This document shows, in pieces, positions 21,832 to 32,452 of a DNA stretch of 64,000 bases. The first letter of the stretch is position 1. Every line of letters starts with the position of its first letter. The position numbers and the translations under genes are program-made. Below the pieces are notes generated by a model that did not search any database, was not told the DNA's origin, and saw nothing but the letters and a program-made list of their open reading frames with translations. This DNA comes from an uncultured Candidatus Thioglobus sp. (lineage in GTDB: Bacteria > Pseudomonadota > Gammaproteobacteria > PS1 > Pseudothioglobaceae), in NCBI GenBank assembly GCA_905182815.1, contig CAJJCX010000003.1, forward strand, positions 22,642 to 86,641. The letters run 5' to 3'.

Positions 21832-23013
21832 ATGAAAGGTTATTTAAAAACAACAGCTGGATTTGTATTATCAGCTACGATGGCATCAGTATCACATGCT
21901 GATGTAACTATAGGAGAGCTACAGGGATTTACTGGACCGCTTGAATCAATGATTGGTGCGATGTCTGGTGGTGCAAACTTAGCAGTAACTGAGGCTAATG
22001 CTTCTGGTAACTACCTCCAAGGAACAATCAATGTTGTGCAGGGCGATTCAGTATGTATCGATCCAGCCGTTGCGATTGCTCAAGCAGAAAAAATGATTAA
22101 TGATGATAATGTTATGGCTATTATGGGTCCTAACTGTTCAGGTAATACTGGTGCAGTTATAACCAACGTGCTTGTACCTAATGGTATTGTTTCAATTTCA
22201 CCATCAGCTACTTCACCTGCTTTAACTACTCTAGAAGACGGTGGATGGTTCTTTAGAACTGCTCCTTCAGATGCTAGACAAGGTCCAGTACTTGCAAGTA
22301 TTGCAATGTCAAGAGGACAAACTGATATGGCTGTAACTCACTCAAATAGTGACTATGGTAAAGGTTTGGCTGATGCATTTGTAACTGCTTATGAAGCTAT
22401 GGGTGGAACAGTTACAGTTATGGCTGGACATGATGACGACAAGGCTGACTATTCAGCTGATGTTGCTGCATTGTCTGCAGGTGGCTCAGCTACTTTAGCT
22501 ATATTAGGTTATGCTGATACTGGTGGTAGAGGAATTATTGCTGCTTCTGAAGATACTGGTGCATTTTCTGACTATGTATTTGGTGATGGTATGATCAGTG
22601 CAGTAACTTCAGGCTGCTGTTGCAGATGGATCATGGGGTACTTTACCTTCTCCTGATGCAACTCTTGGTGCTAACTGGCTTGCAGTAGCTGCAGCTGGTG
22701 GTGTTGATGGTTCTGGTGTATATTCAGCTGAATCTTATGATGCTATGGCATTAATTATTCTTGCTTCACAGGCTGCAGGTTCATCAGATAGAGCAGCTAT
22801 TCAAGCAGAAGTAATGGGTATTGCTAATGGTCCAGGTATGGAGTGTCATGCTGGTGACTTGGCTACTGCCTTAAATGGATTTCAGGCGGCTTAGTAGTTG
22901 ACTATGTTGGTGCTACTGGTGTTGAATTTGACGCAGGTGGAACAGCTAATGGTTCATATGCAGAGCGTGAAGTTATTGGTGGTGCATTTACTAACGTAAA
23001 GATCCATAAGTAA
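21832..23013 (+). CDS. livK: Periplasmic substrate-binding protein of the HAAT importer (two frame breaks)
   Basis: Signal peptide at residues 1-23 ending SVSHA/DV. Then the type I periplasmic binding fold: GPLESMIGAMSGGANLAV, ending VMAIMGPNCSG, SATSPALT and SDYGKGLADAF. Breaks near 22612 and 22872 are cured by frame switches that restore SAESYDAMALIILASQAAG and a C-terminus ending NVKIHK, stop 23011-23013. Joined length about 393 residues. An AGGAG ribosome site precedes the ATG. Ligand may be branched-chain amino acids, other amino acids or amides; it cannot be fixed from sequence. Confidence 0.9.
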
Positions 23014-23032
23014 TAAGCTTTAAATTTTGACT

Positions 23033-23062
23033 AAAAAGCCCGTCTTATGACGGGCTTTTTTT
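23033..23062 (+). terminator. Rho-independent terminator after the binding-protein gene
   Basis: AAAAAGCCCGTC, loop TTAT, then GACGGGCTTTTTTT: a 12-base-pair GC-rich stem and T run starting 19 bases after the stop codon. The strongest terminator in the window. Confidence 0.93.
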
Positions 23063-23155
23063 ATTTTTAAAATTTCTATCTAATTATGAATTTACAACAT
23101 TTTCTTAGACTGGTATTATATTAACTTAGATTGAAGAAAAATAAGGGCAATCAAA

Positions 23156-23515
23156 ATGAATAATAATGAGATCTTAGAAGGTATAAAAAAAGCTTTTAAA
23201 CTTTCAGTAGATAAGCTAGATAACCATTACATGTTTTATCTAGATGAGATGGTGACTCCAAAGCTTATAACGCTTTTCTATTGGATACTGTTATTTGCCT
23301 TTATAACAAAAGGGCTTGGAGACATATTCCTTGAAGGTGATTTCTGGCGTGGTCTAGTCTGGGTAATTGGAGGCTCTTTAGCCTCTCGAGTAGCCTGTGA
23401 AATGGTTGTAATTCTATTTAGAATTAATGAAAACTTAAATGAAATTAATGAAAAAACTAGTGAGAATGACTCCCTAAGTAGCACTAGTTTTGAAAAAGAT
23501 TACTACAAGCATTAA
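23156..23515 (+). CDS. Small membrane protein, DUF4282-like
   Basis: 119 residues. A soluble N-terminus of about 35 residues precedes two hydrophobic helices (about 38-58 and 66-88), then a conserved-looking R-x-x-x-E and VVILFRINENLNEIN, then a polar tail. The two-helix layout followed by a lvlFrinEnL stretch resembles DUF4282. Function unknown. It sits alone between a terminator and rarD with its own upstream space. Confidence 0.6.
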   Translation: MNNNEILEGIKKAFKLSVDKLDNHYMFYLDEMVTPKLITLFYWILLFAFITKGLGDIFLEGDFWRGLVWVIGGSLASRVACEMVVILFRINENLNEINEKTSENDSLSSTSFEKDYYKH

Positions 23516-23577
23516 TAAAAATAACATTAGATTATTTAGTCTACAATAGGCGTTTTTCTTATGTAAGTTTTTGCTTT

Positions 23578-24438
23578 ATGAATAAAGGCATCCTGCTTGT
23601 CCTTTCAGGCTATCTGATGTGGGGAGCATTCCCTCTTTATTGGGCATTACTGAACCATGTTAACCCGTCTGAAGTTCTTATTCACAGGATCTTTGGTCAA
23701 TTCCTGTTCTATTTATCTTGTCTACTTCAAGCCATCATGGCAGGCAAACTTTAAAGAAGCAATATCCTCTAAAAAAGAATTATTTTTCTTATTTTTAACT
23801 GCTATCCTCATCACCATTAATTGGGGAGGGTACATTCTTGCTGTAAATTTGGAGCGAGTTGTTGAGGCATCTATGGGCTACTTCTTAGCTCCAGTAATAA
23901 ACATGATTGGTGGCTATATCTTTTTCCATGAAAGAATTTCTAGACTTAAGCAGTGGGCAGTATTTTTTGCAACAATAGGTGCGCTATATTATGTTTTTAG
24001 TGGTGACTCCTTCCCTTGGCTTGGTCTTCTTATTGGACTTACTTTCTCTTCGTATGGAATTGCAAGAAAGGCAATGGTTACTTCAGCAGTTCCAGGGCTA
24101 TATATTGAGACATTGCTTCTTTTGCCATTTATTTTTATATTTAGCTTATGGTTTTATGCAAATTATGATTTAGCTATTTTTAATATAAACTATCAACAGA
24201 TATTTTATTAATTTTGGCAGGGATTGTTACTGTTGTTCCGTTAGCATTATTCACTGCAGGTACAAAATTGCTCCCAATGACAACCGTAGGTATATTATTC
24301 TTAATTACTCCTACGTTACAATTTTTAGTTGGCTATGTGTTGTATGATGAGCCTGTTAATTTCAATCAATTACTTGGATTTATTGGTGTTTGGGTCGGAC
24401 TTGTTATGTATAGTTATGCTCTTATAAAGGACAAATAG
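23578..24438 (+). CDS. rarD: RarD-like EamA-family permease (two frame breaks)
   Basis: Ten-helix drug/metabolite transporter of the RarD type. The start ATG at 23578 gives MNKGILLVLSGYLMWGAFPLYW, the characteristic RarD opening, and HVNPSEVLIHRI. The frame breaks near 23692. The next frame carries INWGGYILAVN, VVEASMGYFLAPVINMIGGYIFFHERIS and continues to about 24208. A second break leads to TVVPLALFTAGTKLLPM and the end. Joined length about 286 residues. Called chloramphenicol-sensitivity protein in E. coli, but substrate unknown. Confidence 0.85.
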
Positions 24439-24482
24439 TTCACTCAAGAAAGCTTACTGAAGTCTCTTATGCGGAAAGTTTT

Positions 24483-25121
24483 ATGAAGAATACTAAAAAT
24501 ATGATTCCTACAATTTTTAAAACACTGCATGTGTCAAATCAAGATGAATTAGGGGAGCTTTATAAAAATTGGGATGAATACGAGAGTGACGTTATTCAAT
24601 TAGCTGGTTACGTTGGTCATCTAATTACAACTGAGGCTCTGCTTAGGCACTTAAAGGATAAGGAGGCCAAGATATTGGATGCAGGTTGCGGTACTGGACT
24701 GGTAGGTGATATTCTTTATAGCAAGGAATATAAAAACATAGTTGGTGTGGATTTTTCAAAGGAAATGCTCAATAGAGCGCTCAAAAAAAATGTTTATGAG
24801 TCTCTAAGTTTATGTGATTTAACTCAAAAGATAGAGTTTGAAGATAACTCTTTTGATGCTATTGTTTGTGCGGGTACTTTTACATGTGGTCATGTCGGGC
24901 CTGAAGCACTTAATGAAATGATAAGAATAACAAAAAATGATGGATACATAAGCTTTACAGTTCGAAAGCAAGAGTGGGAAGCATCGCCTTATGAAAAAAT
25001 TATCAAAGAATTAGAACGCTCTAAGTTGTGGCAGCAGGTTGAGCGCTATACAGTCAAAGTACAACACTCAAGAGGGCGTAACTTGTCAATTATGCTTGTA
25101 TCAAGTAACCAAATAAAATAA
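24483..25121 (+). CDS. Class I SAM-dependent methyltransferase
   Basis: 212 residues with motif I ILDAGCGTGLVGDIL (about 67-80), an acidic post-I position in VGVDFSKEMLNRA, and motif IV-like FDAIVCAGTFTCGHVGP. The pattern fits methyltransferase domains of the Methyltransf_11/25 type; the acceptor is unknown. It lies between two EamA transporters and nearly abuts the second, which hints at handling of a small exported metabolite (inference). Confidence 0.8.
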   Translation: MKNTKNMIPTIFKTLHVSNQDELGELYKNWDEYESDVIQLAGYVGHLITTEALLRHLKDKEAKILDAGCGTGLVGDILYSKEYKNIVGVDFSKEMLNRALKKNVYESLSLCDLTQKIEFEDNSFDAIVCAGTFTCGHVGPEALNEMIRITKNDGYISFTVRKQEWEASPYEKIIKELERSKLWQQVERYTVKVQHSRGRNLSIMLVSSNQIK

Positions 25122-25122
25122 T

Positions 25123-26031
25123 ATGTTTTTAGGTTTTTCAAATCAAAATAAAGCGTACCTTTTTGCGGGCATTGCTATTTTTTTCTGGTCTACTGTTGCT
25201 ACTGCTTTTAAGCTTGCTTTAGAACATTTAGAGCCTATTCAGTTGGTTTTTTATTCGACACTATTTTCAGTAATAGTGCTTTTTTTTATTGCCCTTATTC
25301 AAGGCAAGATTGGTTTAATTAAGAGTTTCTCGAAGCGTGCTCTGATGCAATGCGCTTTTCTTGGACTTTTAAACCCATGCCTTTATTACATAATTCTTTT
25401 TAAAGGTTATGATATTTTGCCTGCACAAGAGGCCATGGTGATCAACTTTAGCTGGCCAATCATGATTGTTATTTTATCCATTCCAATTCTTAAGCAAAAA
25501 ATTGATATTAAATCCTTCTTGTCAATTATTGTTTGTTATGTTGGAGTTGTTGTTATCGCTACAAAAGGTGATGTATTTTCAATGCAGTTTGAGAATTCTT
25601 TAGGGGTTGTTTACATTCTAATTACGACTGTTATATGGTCTTTATTTTGGCTTTTCAACACCAAAAATTCAAATGACTCTGTAGTGAGTTTATTTTTAAT
25701 TTTTTTATTTAGTTTGCCCTATATTTTGATAATTACTTACTTTAGTGATTCATTTGTTATCCCCTCATTAAAGGGCTTCATTGGCTCTGCATATATAGGG
25801 CTCTTTGAGATGGGGATTTCCGTAGTTCTTTGGCAGTCAGCTTTAAAAATCTCAACAACTGTTTCAAGGGTTGCAAGTCTTGTTTTTATAACCCCTTTTT
25901 TATCTCTGTTAATTCTTCATTTTGTATTAAAAGAGGATATCTTGGCTTCAACTATTTTTGGAGTTATTCTTATTTGTTCAGGCCTAATATTACAAAAATA
26001 CTTTACTAGAAAGAGTGTGGAAATTTCTTGA
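25123..26031 (+). CDS. EamA-family (DMT superfamily) permease
   Basis: 302 residues forming ten hydrophobic helices as two EamA repeats. FWSTVATAFKLALEHLEPIQLVFYS in the first and an equivalent region near residue 150 (GVVYILITTVIWSLFWLF) in the second mark the fold. Likely an exporter or importer of amino acids or metabolites in the inner membrane. One base separates it from the methyltransferase, so they are cotranscribed. Confidence 0.85.
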   Translation: MFLGFSNQNKAYLFAGIAIFFWSTVATAFKLALEHLEPIQLVFYSTLFSVIVLFFIALIQGKIGLIKSFSKRALMQCAFLGLLNPCLYYIILFKGYDILPAQEAMVINFSWPIMIVILSIPILKQKIDIKSFLSIIVCYVGVVVIATKGDVFSMQFENSLGVVYILITTVIWSLFWLFNTKNSNDSVVSLFLIFLFSLPYILIITYFSDSFVIPSLKGFIGSAYIGLFEMGISVVLWQSALKISTTVSRVASLVFITPFLSLLILHFVLKEDILASTIFGVILICSGLILQKYFTRKSVEIS

Positions 26032-26091
26032 TTCTAAGGTAGGGTTAATAATTTAATATATAATTCTTATTTTTCTGCTAAGGATGAAGAT

Positions 26092-26600
26092 ATGTCTTAT
26101 CTTACTAAACTTAAAGGCTCTCCAGCATCAATTCCACCTAGGCCATCATTCAAAGAAATGGGCTTTATTTCTTTAGGTGCTTTCCTAGCAGCATGTGTCA
26201 TTGGATTCTTAGCGTATTACACTAATGAGCCCATTATTATGGGCTCATTTGGTGCATCAATCTTTGTTTTATTTGTACTTCCTGATTCTCCATTTGCGCA
26301 GCCTCGAAATGTCATTGTTGGTCACTTTGTTACAACTCTTGTGGGGCTTATTTTTTACCATCTTGTTAGTTCTGATTGGTGGAGTATGGCTTTAGCTTTG
26401 GCTTTTGCTATTGCATTAATGCAGTTTCTAAGAGTTCCTCATCCACCGGCAGGCTCTAACCCGTTTATTGTTTTTTTGCTTGGCGCTAATTGGGATTATC
26501 TTGATGGATGCCAACCCTCATAGGCTCTGTATTAATCGTAATGGTAGCACTTCTTTATAACAACTTATCTAAAAATAGAAGTTACCCTAAATACTGGTAA
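26092..26600 (+). CDS. HPP-family membrane protein (frameshift near 26505)
   Basis: Integral membrane protein with four helices and the motif that names the family, RVPHPPAGSNP, near residue 125. Upstream GSFGASIFVLFVLPDSPFAQPRNV is also typical. The frame breaks near 26505. The next frame gives MPTLIGSVLIVMVALLYNNL and ends RSYPKYW, stop 26598-26600, the expected C-terminus. Joined length about 169 residues. Some plant and cyanobacterial HPP proteins transport nitrite; for this one the substrate is open. Confidence 0.85.
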
Positions 26601-26632
26601 CAATTTTTTTAAATATTATTTTGAGTTAGTGT

Positions 26633-27213
26633 TTATATAATGTTACAAGCTTCCTCAAAATCTAGTCGTGGTGCTCGGGGACGTAATTTTGACTCATCTC
26701 CATAACCAATTCCACAAATAAAAATAGCTTTATTCTTATTATCTGGGAAGAATTCCTGATTTAGTGTCTCCTTGTTAAATCCAAGCATTGGACAGCAATC
26801 TAGACCTATAGAGCGAGCTGCAATAATAAAGTATGCGCCTTGGAGCGCTGAGTTAAATTCCGCAGTATTTTTTATTATTTTATCTTTGCCTTCGTAAAAA
26901 GATTTGGCATCATTATGTGGAGATAGGGTTGGTAGTGATTCATAAAATTTAGTGTCATAGCTAATGATTACTACAGATGGAGCTTCATAGTTTTGTCAAT
27001 ATTTCCCTCATCCAAGGACGGCTTGATTCTATTTTTTGCTTCAGCACTTTGGATAAATGTAAATCTTGCAGGACAGCAATTGCCAGAGGTTGGTGCAAAT
27101 TTTAGTAAATCATAGATTTGATGAATTTGATCATTAGTAATATCTTTATTTAACCATCCCTTATGACTGCGTGCTGTTCTAAAGAGTGTGTCTAGAGTTT
27201 TAGTGGAGAGCAT
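26633..27213 (-). CDS. Nitroreductase-family protein, RutE/HadB-like (frameshift near 26990)
   Basis: Flavin-dependent oxidoreductase fold. The N-terminal frame has LFRTARSHKGW and LLKFAPTSGNCCPARF, the FMN-binding RxxR/S...PTSxN pattern. After a break near 26990 the other frame gives APSVVIISYDTKFYE, then ARSIGLDCCPMLGF and FICGIGYGDESKLRPRAPRL, the malonic-semialdehyde-reductase-like C-terminus, stop 26633-26635. Joined length about 193 residues, as in RutE (196). No other rut genes are nearby, so the physiological substrate is uncertain. Confidence 0.83.
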
Positions 27214-27224
27214 ATAGCCTGACC

Positions 27225-27249
27225 TTATTAATTATTAATTATTAATTAT
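27225..27249. repeat. Short AT-rich tandem repeat
   Basis: Three perfect copies of the 7-base unit TTATTAA followed by a partial unit, in the spacer between the divergent nitroreductase and HIT genes. Could act as an A/T-rich promoter element or simply be a slippage product. Confidence 0.7.
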
Positions 27250-27305
27250 ATGTTCTTCTAGTGTATCTTTAATAATAGAATTTGAAAGATATAAAAAACT
27301 GAACT

Positions 27306-27644
27306 ATGAAAAATTGTATTTTTTGCTCAATTATTAAGGGCGATATACCCTGCTGAAAAACTTTATGAAGATGACAAGTGTTGGCTTTTAAGGATGTAAA
27401 TGCACAAGCTCCTGAGCATTTTTTAGTAATACCAAAAGAACATATTTCTACACCTAATGATGCGACTGATGAGGCTCTGCTTGGCAAACTAAATACTACT
27501 GCAGTTATGATTGCTAAAGAGCGTGGATTTTCTGAAAGTGGTTATAGACTTGTTATGAATTGTAATGGTGATGGCTGTCAAAGTGTATTTCATATACACC
27601 TTCATTGCTTGGGTGGACGTCAGTTGAATTGGCCACCAGGTTAG
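27306..27644 (+). CDS. HIT-family (HINT-like) nucleotide-binding protein (frame breaks near 27350 and 27380)
   Basis: Begins at ATG 27306 with MKNCIFCSIIKGDIP, the usual HINT N-terminus. Two small breaks precede FKDVNAQAPEHFLVIPKEHIS, and the C-terminus holds the histidine triad VFHIHLHCLGGR plus the family ending WPPG. Joined length about 113 residues. Members hydrolyse nucleoside phosphoramidates and aminoacyl-AMP. The two breaks within 40 bases again look like base errors. Confidence 0.85.
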
Positions 27645-27712
27645 GCCTTTTAAGGAAGATAAATAATTAATCTTAAATGGGTTCAGAGTTGAATTAAAAT
27701 AACGCCAACTCT

Positions 27713-27729
27713 AACTCTTTTTTGAGTTA
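27713..27729 (+). promoter_or_regulatory. Small hairpin upstream of parC
   Basis: TAACTC, loop of five T, GAGTTA, 28 bases before the parC ATG. The stem is only six pairs. It could be a weak terminator for the HIT gene or a leader element; no stronger claim is possible. Confidence 0.3.
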
Positions 27730-27757
27730 AATTTTCGAAATATAAACTAAGGAAAGA

Positions 27758-29995
27758 ATGAGCCAAAACGGCATTGAGCGACAAAGCGTTGGAGAATATA
27801 GTGAACGCGCTTATCTTGATTACTCAATGTATGTCATACTCGATCGTGCGCTACCCTTTATTGGAGATGGTTTAAAGCCAGTCCAAAGAAGAATCATTTA
27901 TGCGATGAGTGAGCTCGGACTGAAATCGACTGCAAAATTTAAAAAATCTGCCAGAACTGTTGGTGACGTCTTAGGTAAATTTCATCCTCATGGTGATAGT
28001 GCTTGCTATGAAGCAATGGTTTTAATGGCGCAGCCTTTTTCTTATCGCTATCCATTTATTGATGGACAGGGTAACTGGGGAGCTCCTGACGACCCTAAGT
28101 CTTTTGCAGCGATGCGTTATACCGAGTCTAAATTATCGCCTTATGCAGATTTACTTCTTGCTGAAATTAATAAAGGCACAGTAAGCTGGACTGATAATTT
28201 TGATGGCACGATTCAAGAGCCCCTTCAACTTCCTGCCCAGGTGCCAAATTTGCTGCTTAATGGAACATCTGGAATTGCTGTTGGTATGGCAACTGACGTC
28301 CCGCCACACAATCTTCTGGAGGTTATAGCTGCGTGTATTCAGCTCCTAGAAAAACCTTCAACTGAGCTTGATGAGCTTATGCAGATTATTCCAGCTCCTG
28401 ACTATCCAACGGATGCTTATATTGTTAGCTCAAAAGAAGACCTCCGCCAAATGTATGAAACTGGAAATGGCTCAGTCAAAATGAGGGCTGGCTATATTAA
28501 AGAGGATGGAGAAATTGTTATTGAGTCTCTTCCCTACCAGACATCAGGAGCTAAGGTTATCACTCAAATTGCTGCTCAGATGCGCAATAAAAAACTTCCA
28601 TTGGTTGAGGATCTTCGCGATGAGTCAGACCATGAAAACCCAACTCGATTAGTAATTGTTCCAAGGTCTAATAGAGTCGATTGTGAGCAATTAATGCTTC
28701 ATTTATTTGCAACTACAGATCTTGAGAAAAATTATCGAGTCAATATGAATGTTATTGGTTTAAATGGTAAGCCTCAAGTGAAGCCATTGATTCCTTTACT
28801 TAAAGAGTGGCTAGAATTTAGAATGCAGGTTGTTGTTAATAGACTCCAATCTCGATTGGATAAAATTTTAGATCGGCTGCATATTCTTGATGGCTTACTA
28901 ATAGCTTATCTTAATATTGATGAGGTTATTGCAATCATTCGCCGTGAAGAAAAACCCAAGCCTGTTTTAATTGAGCAATTCAAAATCAGTGAAATACAGG
29001 CCGAAGCGATATTAGAATTAAAGTTGCGTCACCTAGCTAAACTTGAAGAAGTTAAAATTAAAAGTGAAGCAGATGAGCTTGGAAAAGAGCGAAAGTCAAT
29101 TGAACTTTTGCTTTCAAGTGAAACAAGGCTAAAGACTTATATCAAAAAAGAACTAAGAGTAATCCTTGAGGAGTTTGGAGATAAAAGACGCTGTCAAATT
29201 ATTTCTGATGTCTCTTCTGCTCAGGCATTTAATGACCAAGACATGATTCCAGCTGAAAATGTTACTGTCGTTCTAAGTGAAAAAGGCTGGGTTAAAGCAG
29301 CTAAAGGTCATGAAATTGATTCCTCTTCACTAAACTACAAGTCAGGAGACACATACTTAAAAGATGCCAAAGGTAGAAGTAATCAAATGGCATTTTTTAT
29401 TGACTCTACAGGAAGGTCATATTCTATACTGGCCAACAGCCTTCCGAGTGCTAGGGGTCAGGGAGAGCCTCTAACTGGAAAATTAACGCCTCCATTAGGC
29501 GCTGAATTTATAGATGTAGTTATGGGAAAAGATGAGCAAGCTGTAATTCTCTCGTCAGATGCTGGCTATGGTTTTGTATCAACCTTGGGTAATTTAAATT
29601 CAAAAACTAAATCTGGCAAACATCTGATTACATTATCAAAACAAGCAAGAGCAAATAGGCTTGCTATGGTTGAAGATGTTGATAATCATTATGTTGCAGT
29701 AGCTACTAATAGAGCTAGATTATTGATATTTCCAATATCTGAATTGCCACATCTTTCAAAAGGAAAGGGTAATAAGCTTATTCAGATTGCAAATAAGGAC
29801 TTCATTGATCGAGAAGAGTTTGTTATTGGCGTTTGTGCTATTAAAGATAATCAAAAATTAAGAGTTCAATATGGAAAGAAACATAAAAAATACTCTTTTG
29901 AAGAGTTAGTTAATTTTGTAAGCCATCGCGCACGCAAAGGTTTAATTCTTCCAGGCGTTTTCAAAAAAGTTGATAGCATTGAAGCTGTAGATTAG
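27758..29995 (+). CDS. parC: DNA topoisomerase IV subunit A
   Basis: Decatenates daughter chromosomes together with ParE. 745 residues, the usual ParC length. Breakage-reunion domain: [31 protein letters not shown] with quinolone-region Ser81 and Glu85 wild-type-like, and catalytic Tyr121 in AAMRYTESK. The C-terminal domain lacks the GyrA box, which separates it from the gyrA at 32.4 kb. parE is not in the window. Confidence 0.97.
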   Translation: MSQNGIERQSVGEYSERAYLDYSMYVILDRALPFIGDGLKPVQRRIIYAMSELGLKSTAKFKKSARTVGDVLGKFHPHGDSACYEAMVLMAQPFSYRYPFIDGQGNWGAPDDPKSFAAMRYTESKLSPYADLLLAEINKGTVSWTDNFDGTIQEPLQLPAQVPNLLLNGTSGIAVGMATDVPPHNLLEVIAACIQLLEKPSTELDELMQIIPAPDYPTDAYIVSSKEDLRQMYETGNGSVKMRAGYIKEDGEIVIESLPYQTSGAKVITQIAAQMRNKKLPLVEDLRDESDHENPTRLVIVPRSNRVDCEQLMLHLFATTDLEKNYRVNMNVIGLNGKPQVKPLIPLLKEWLEFRMQVVVNRLQSRLDKILDRLHILDGLLIAYLNIDEVIAIIRREEKPKPVLIEQFKISEIQAEAILELKLRHLAKLEEVKIKSEADELGKERKSIELLLSSETRLKTYIKKELRVILEEFGDKRRCQIISDVSSAQAFNDQDMIPAENVTVVLSEKGWVKAAKGHEIDSSSLNYKSGDTYLKDAKGRSNQMAFFIDSTGRSYSILANSLPSARGQGEPLTGKLTPPLGAEFIDVVMGKDEQAVILSSDAGYGFVSTLGNLNSKTKSGKHLITLSKQARANRLAMVEDVDNHYVAVATNRARLLIFPISELPHLSKGKGNKLIQIANKDFIDREEFVIGVCAIKDNQKLRVQYGKKHKKYSFEELVNFVSHRARKGLILPGVFKKVDSIEAVD

Positions 29996-30064
29996 TTAGA
30001 GTTCAATATAGCTCAAAATGCTTTACACTTAGTATCTACCGGGTTAATTTCATAGTTCATGAAG

Positions 30065-30093
30065 TTGGTAATTTACAATCAAATAGGTATAAT
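30065..30093 (+). promoter_or_regulatory. Likely sigma-70 promoter for queD-folE2-aroG
   Basis: TTGGTA (30065-30070), 17-base spacer, TATAAT (30088-30093), 30 bases before the queD ATG. Spacing is ideal for the housekeeping sigma factor. Confidence 0.6.
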
Positions 30094-30122
30094 CCGTATT
30101 TTTTTTATCAATTTTTCCGAAT

Positions 30123-30491
30123 ATGTTCGTCCTAAAAATTGTTACAGACTTTGCATCCGCCCATTCACTCAGAGATTATCCTGGTGATTGTGCAAGACTT
30201 CATGGCCATAACTGGCAAGTGGAAGTTTCTGTATGTTCACAAGTTCTTGATGATTCTGGTATTGCAATAGATTTTCGTGAAATTAAAAAACAAACGAAGT
30301 TGGTGGTTAAAAGGCTGGATCACCAATATTTAAATGAGATAAAGCCTTTTGATGTTCTAAACCCTACTGCTGAAAATATTGCTAAATATTTTTTTGATGA
30401 AATTGCCTTGTTAATTACCAATAAAGATGTCAAGGTTAAAGAAGTTATGATTTGGGAAACACCTAGGTCTGCAGTTACTTATTCGGAATAA
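30123..30491 (+). CDS. queD: 6-carboxy-5,6,7,8-tetrahydropterin synthase QueD
   Basis: Converts dihydroneopterin triphosphate to carboxytetrahydropterin for 7-deazaguanine (queuosine) tRNA modification. Zinc ligands: His in FASAHSL and the pair in LHGHNW. The catalytic Cys lies just before the pair in GDCARLHGH. 122 residues. Directly upstream of folE2, which makes its substrate from GTP. No preQ1 aptamer is evident in the leader. Confidence 0.95.
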   Translation: MFVLKIVTDFASAHSLRDYPGDCARLHGHNWQVEVSVCSQVLDDSGIAIDFREIKKQTKLVVKRLDHQYLNEIKPFDVLNPTAENIAKYFFDEIALLITNKDVKVKEVMIWETPRSAVTYSE

Positions 30492-30497
30492 TAAATA

Positions 30498-31288
30498 ATG
30501 AAAAATACACTACTCCCTGATACTCAAAACATTAAAGATCTTCGTAATATTGTTATTAATCAAGTTGGAATTAAAGATATTTTGCATCCAATTAGCTTTG
30601 TAAATAAAGCTAATGAGGTGCATCCATCAGTTGCTAATTTTACAATGACAGTAGGCTTCCAGAGAATGTAAAGGGAACTCATATGTCTAGATTTATTGAA
30701 ATCTTAAATGCTAATGAATGCAGCTTTAGTGTTGAAAGTTTTATGGATCTTGTTCAAACGGTTGCTGAAAAGCTTGATTCTACAAGTGCTCGTATCGTAG
30801 TGGATTTTCCATTTTTTCGAAAAAAATCAGCTCCATCTTCTGGTGTTCAAAGTTTACTTGATTATCAAGCAACCTTAATTGGTAATATTGTTGATGGTAA
30901 GGCAGATATGTCTGTGAAAGTTGTAGTTCCAGTTACTAGCTTATGTCCATGCTCTAAGAGTATTTCAGAGTATGGTGCTCATAATCAAAGATCCCACATA
31001 ACTATCGAAGCAAAACCTTCTGAGGGATCAGTTGTTTTCTTAGAAGATTTAATTGATTTAGCTGAGCAAAAAGCATCAAGTGAGCTTTATGCGATACTTA
31101 AGCGTGATGATGAAAAAGTTGTTACTGAGAGGGCTTATGAAAATCCTGCTTTTGTTGAAGATATAGTTAGAGATATTGCTGTTGAATTAAATGCTGATGA
31201 TAAAATTAATTACTACTCTTTAGAGTCAGAAAACTTTGAGTCAATCCACAATCACTCTGCATACGCTGTTATTACAAATCAAAAGTAA
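30498..31288 (+). CDS. folE2: GTP cyclohydrolase FolE2 (type IB), frameshift near 30655
   Basis: Makes dihydroneopterin triphosphate from GTP without strict zinc need, first step of folate and queuosine pathways. The first 52 codons run from ATG 30498 ([17 protein letters not shown]) and include [10 protein letters not shown] break near 30655 leads to [17 protein letters not shown] and the rest. Catalytic Cys lies in [11 protein letters not shown] with GAHNQRSH following. Joined length about 263 residues, normal. Six bases after queD. Confidence 0.93.
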
Positions 31289-31293
31289 GGTTT

Positions 31294-32349
31294 ATGCATC
31301 ATAATACTGATAATGTTCGAATTGTATCTAGTGCGCCGATGGTCTCGCCTAATGCTCTTATAGAGAAATTACCTCTATCTGAAAAAGCTGCATCAGGAGT
31401 TGTAAGCTCTAGAAATGCTATCAAAAATATTCTATATGGCAATGATAACCGTCTTATGGTTCTTGTAGGCCCGTGCTCAATTCATGATACTAAGGCTGCA
31501 ATGGAGTATGCAAATAACCTCCTTAAACTAAAAGAAGAGCTATCTGAAGATTTGTTGATAGTTATGCGTGTGTATTTTGAAAAGCCAAGAACGACTGTTG
31601 GCTGGAAAGGTTTAATTAATGATCCATATCTAGATGAAAGTTTTGATATTGATAAAGGCCTTGAGACTGCGAGGAAACTTCTAGTCGATCTAGGTGAAAT
31701 AAATATGCCAGTTGGTGTTGAGTACTTAGATGTGTTAACGCCGCAATACTTATCTGATTTGATTTCTTGGGGTGCTATAGGCGCTAGAACAACGGAGAGC
31801 CAATCTCATAGGGAGTTAGCATCAGCACTATCTTGCCCTGTTGGCTTTAAAAATGGTACTGGTGGCTCTTTAGAAATTGCTTTTGATGCAATTCAGTCTG
31901 CCAATAGTCCTCATCATCTCTTGTCTGTGAACAAGGATGGCGGTATTAGCCACTTTACTTCTTTAGGCAATGATACGGCTCATATCATTCTTAGAGGCGG
32001 GAAAGATGGGCCAAATTATTCCAAAGAACATATTGAAAAAACCTGTGAGAAGCTCAAAGAAAAGGGATTAGTCTCTAAAGTTATGGTAGATTTCTCTCAT
32101 GCAAACTCTGAGAAGCAGTTTAAAAATCAATTAAAAGTAGGTGCAAATATTGCAGCTCAGATTGAAGAGGGCTCAGAGTCAATCTTTGGCGTAATGATTG
32201 AATCTCATATCAATGAGGGGAATCAAAAAGTTGGACCATTGCCATCTTTAAAGTACGGTGTTAGTATCACTGATAGCTGTATTGGCTGGGACGATACAGA
32301 AACTCTTTTAAGAGATCTTGCAAAATCTATAAAAACTCGAAATTCTTAG
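31294..32349 (+). CDS. aroG: 3-deoxy-7-phosphoheptulonate (DAHP) synthase, class I
   Basis: Condenses PEP and erythrose-4-phosphate, entry to aromatic amino acid synthesis. Motifs: LVGPCSIHD with metal Cys, YFEKPRTTVGWKGLINDP, GARTTESQSHRE, GFKNGTGG and MVDFSHANS. 351 residues equals AroG/AroF/AroH. The feedback class (Phe, Tyr or Trp) cannot be told with confidence, so the symbol is by family. Five bases after folE2. Confidence 0.94.
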   Translation: MHHNTDNVRIVSSAPMVSPNALIEKLPLSEKAASGVVSSRNAIKNILYGNDNRLMVLVGPCSIHDTKAAMEYANNLLKLKEELSEDLLIVMRVYFEKPRTTVGWKGLINDPYLDESFDIDKGLETARKLLVDLGEINMPVGVEYLDVLTPQYLSDLISWGAIGARTTESQSHRELASALSCPVGFKNGTGGSLEIAFDAIQSANSPHHLLSVNKDGGISHFTSLGNDTAHIILRGGKDGPNYSKEHIEKTCEKLKEKGLVSKVMVDFSHANSEKQFKNQLKVGANIAAQIEEGSESIFGVMIESHINEGNQKVGPLPSLKYGVSITDSCIGWDDTETLLRDLAKSIKTRNS

Positions 32350-32452
32350 GGATTTTTTGTAGTTTTTAGCCTTCAAAAAGACCCAAATTATTGGTGTGTT
32401 TTTACCTCATCTAGGGTACAATTAAATCTAGTTATTTTTATAGGTTTATTGT

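Noticed and set aside
27225..27249. TTATTAA repeats as a CRISPR-like or integration site
   Set aside because: Seven-base direct tandem units without spacers; simple sequence slippage explains them.
23578..27644. Genomic island or prophage in the transporter-rich stretch
   Set aside because: No integrase, tRNA-edge, phage gene or clear composition change; broken frames are the same kind as elsewhere in the window.
29996..30122. preQ1 riboswitch ahead of queD
   Set aside because: No matching aptamer pattern of stem, A-rich tail and C-rich loop could be traced.
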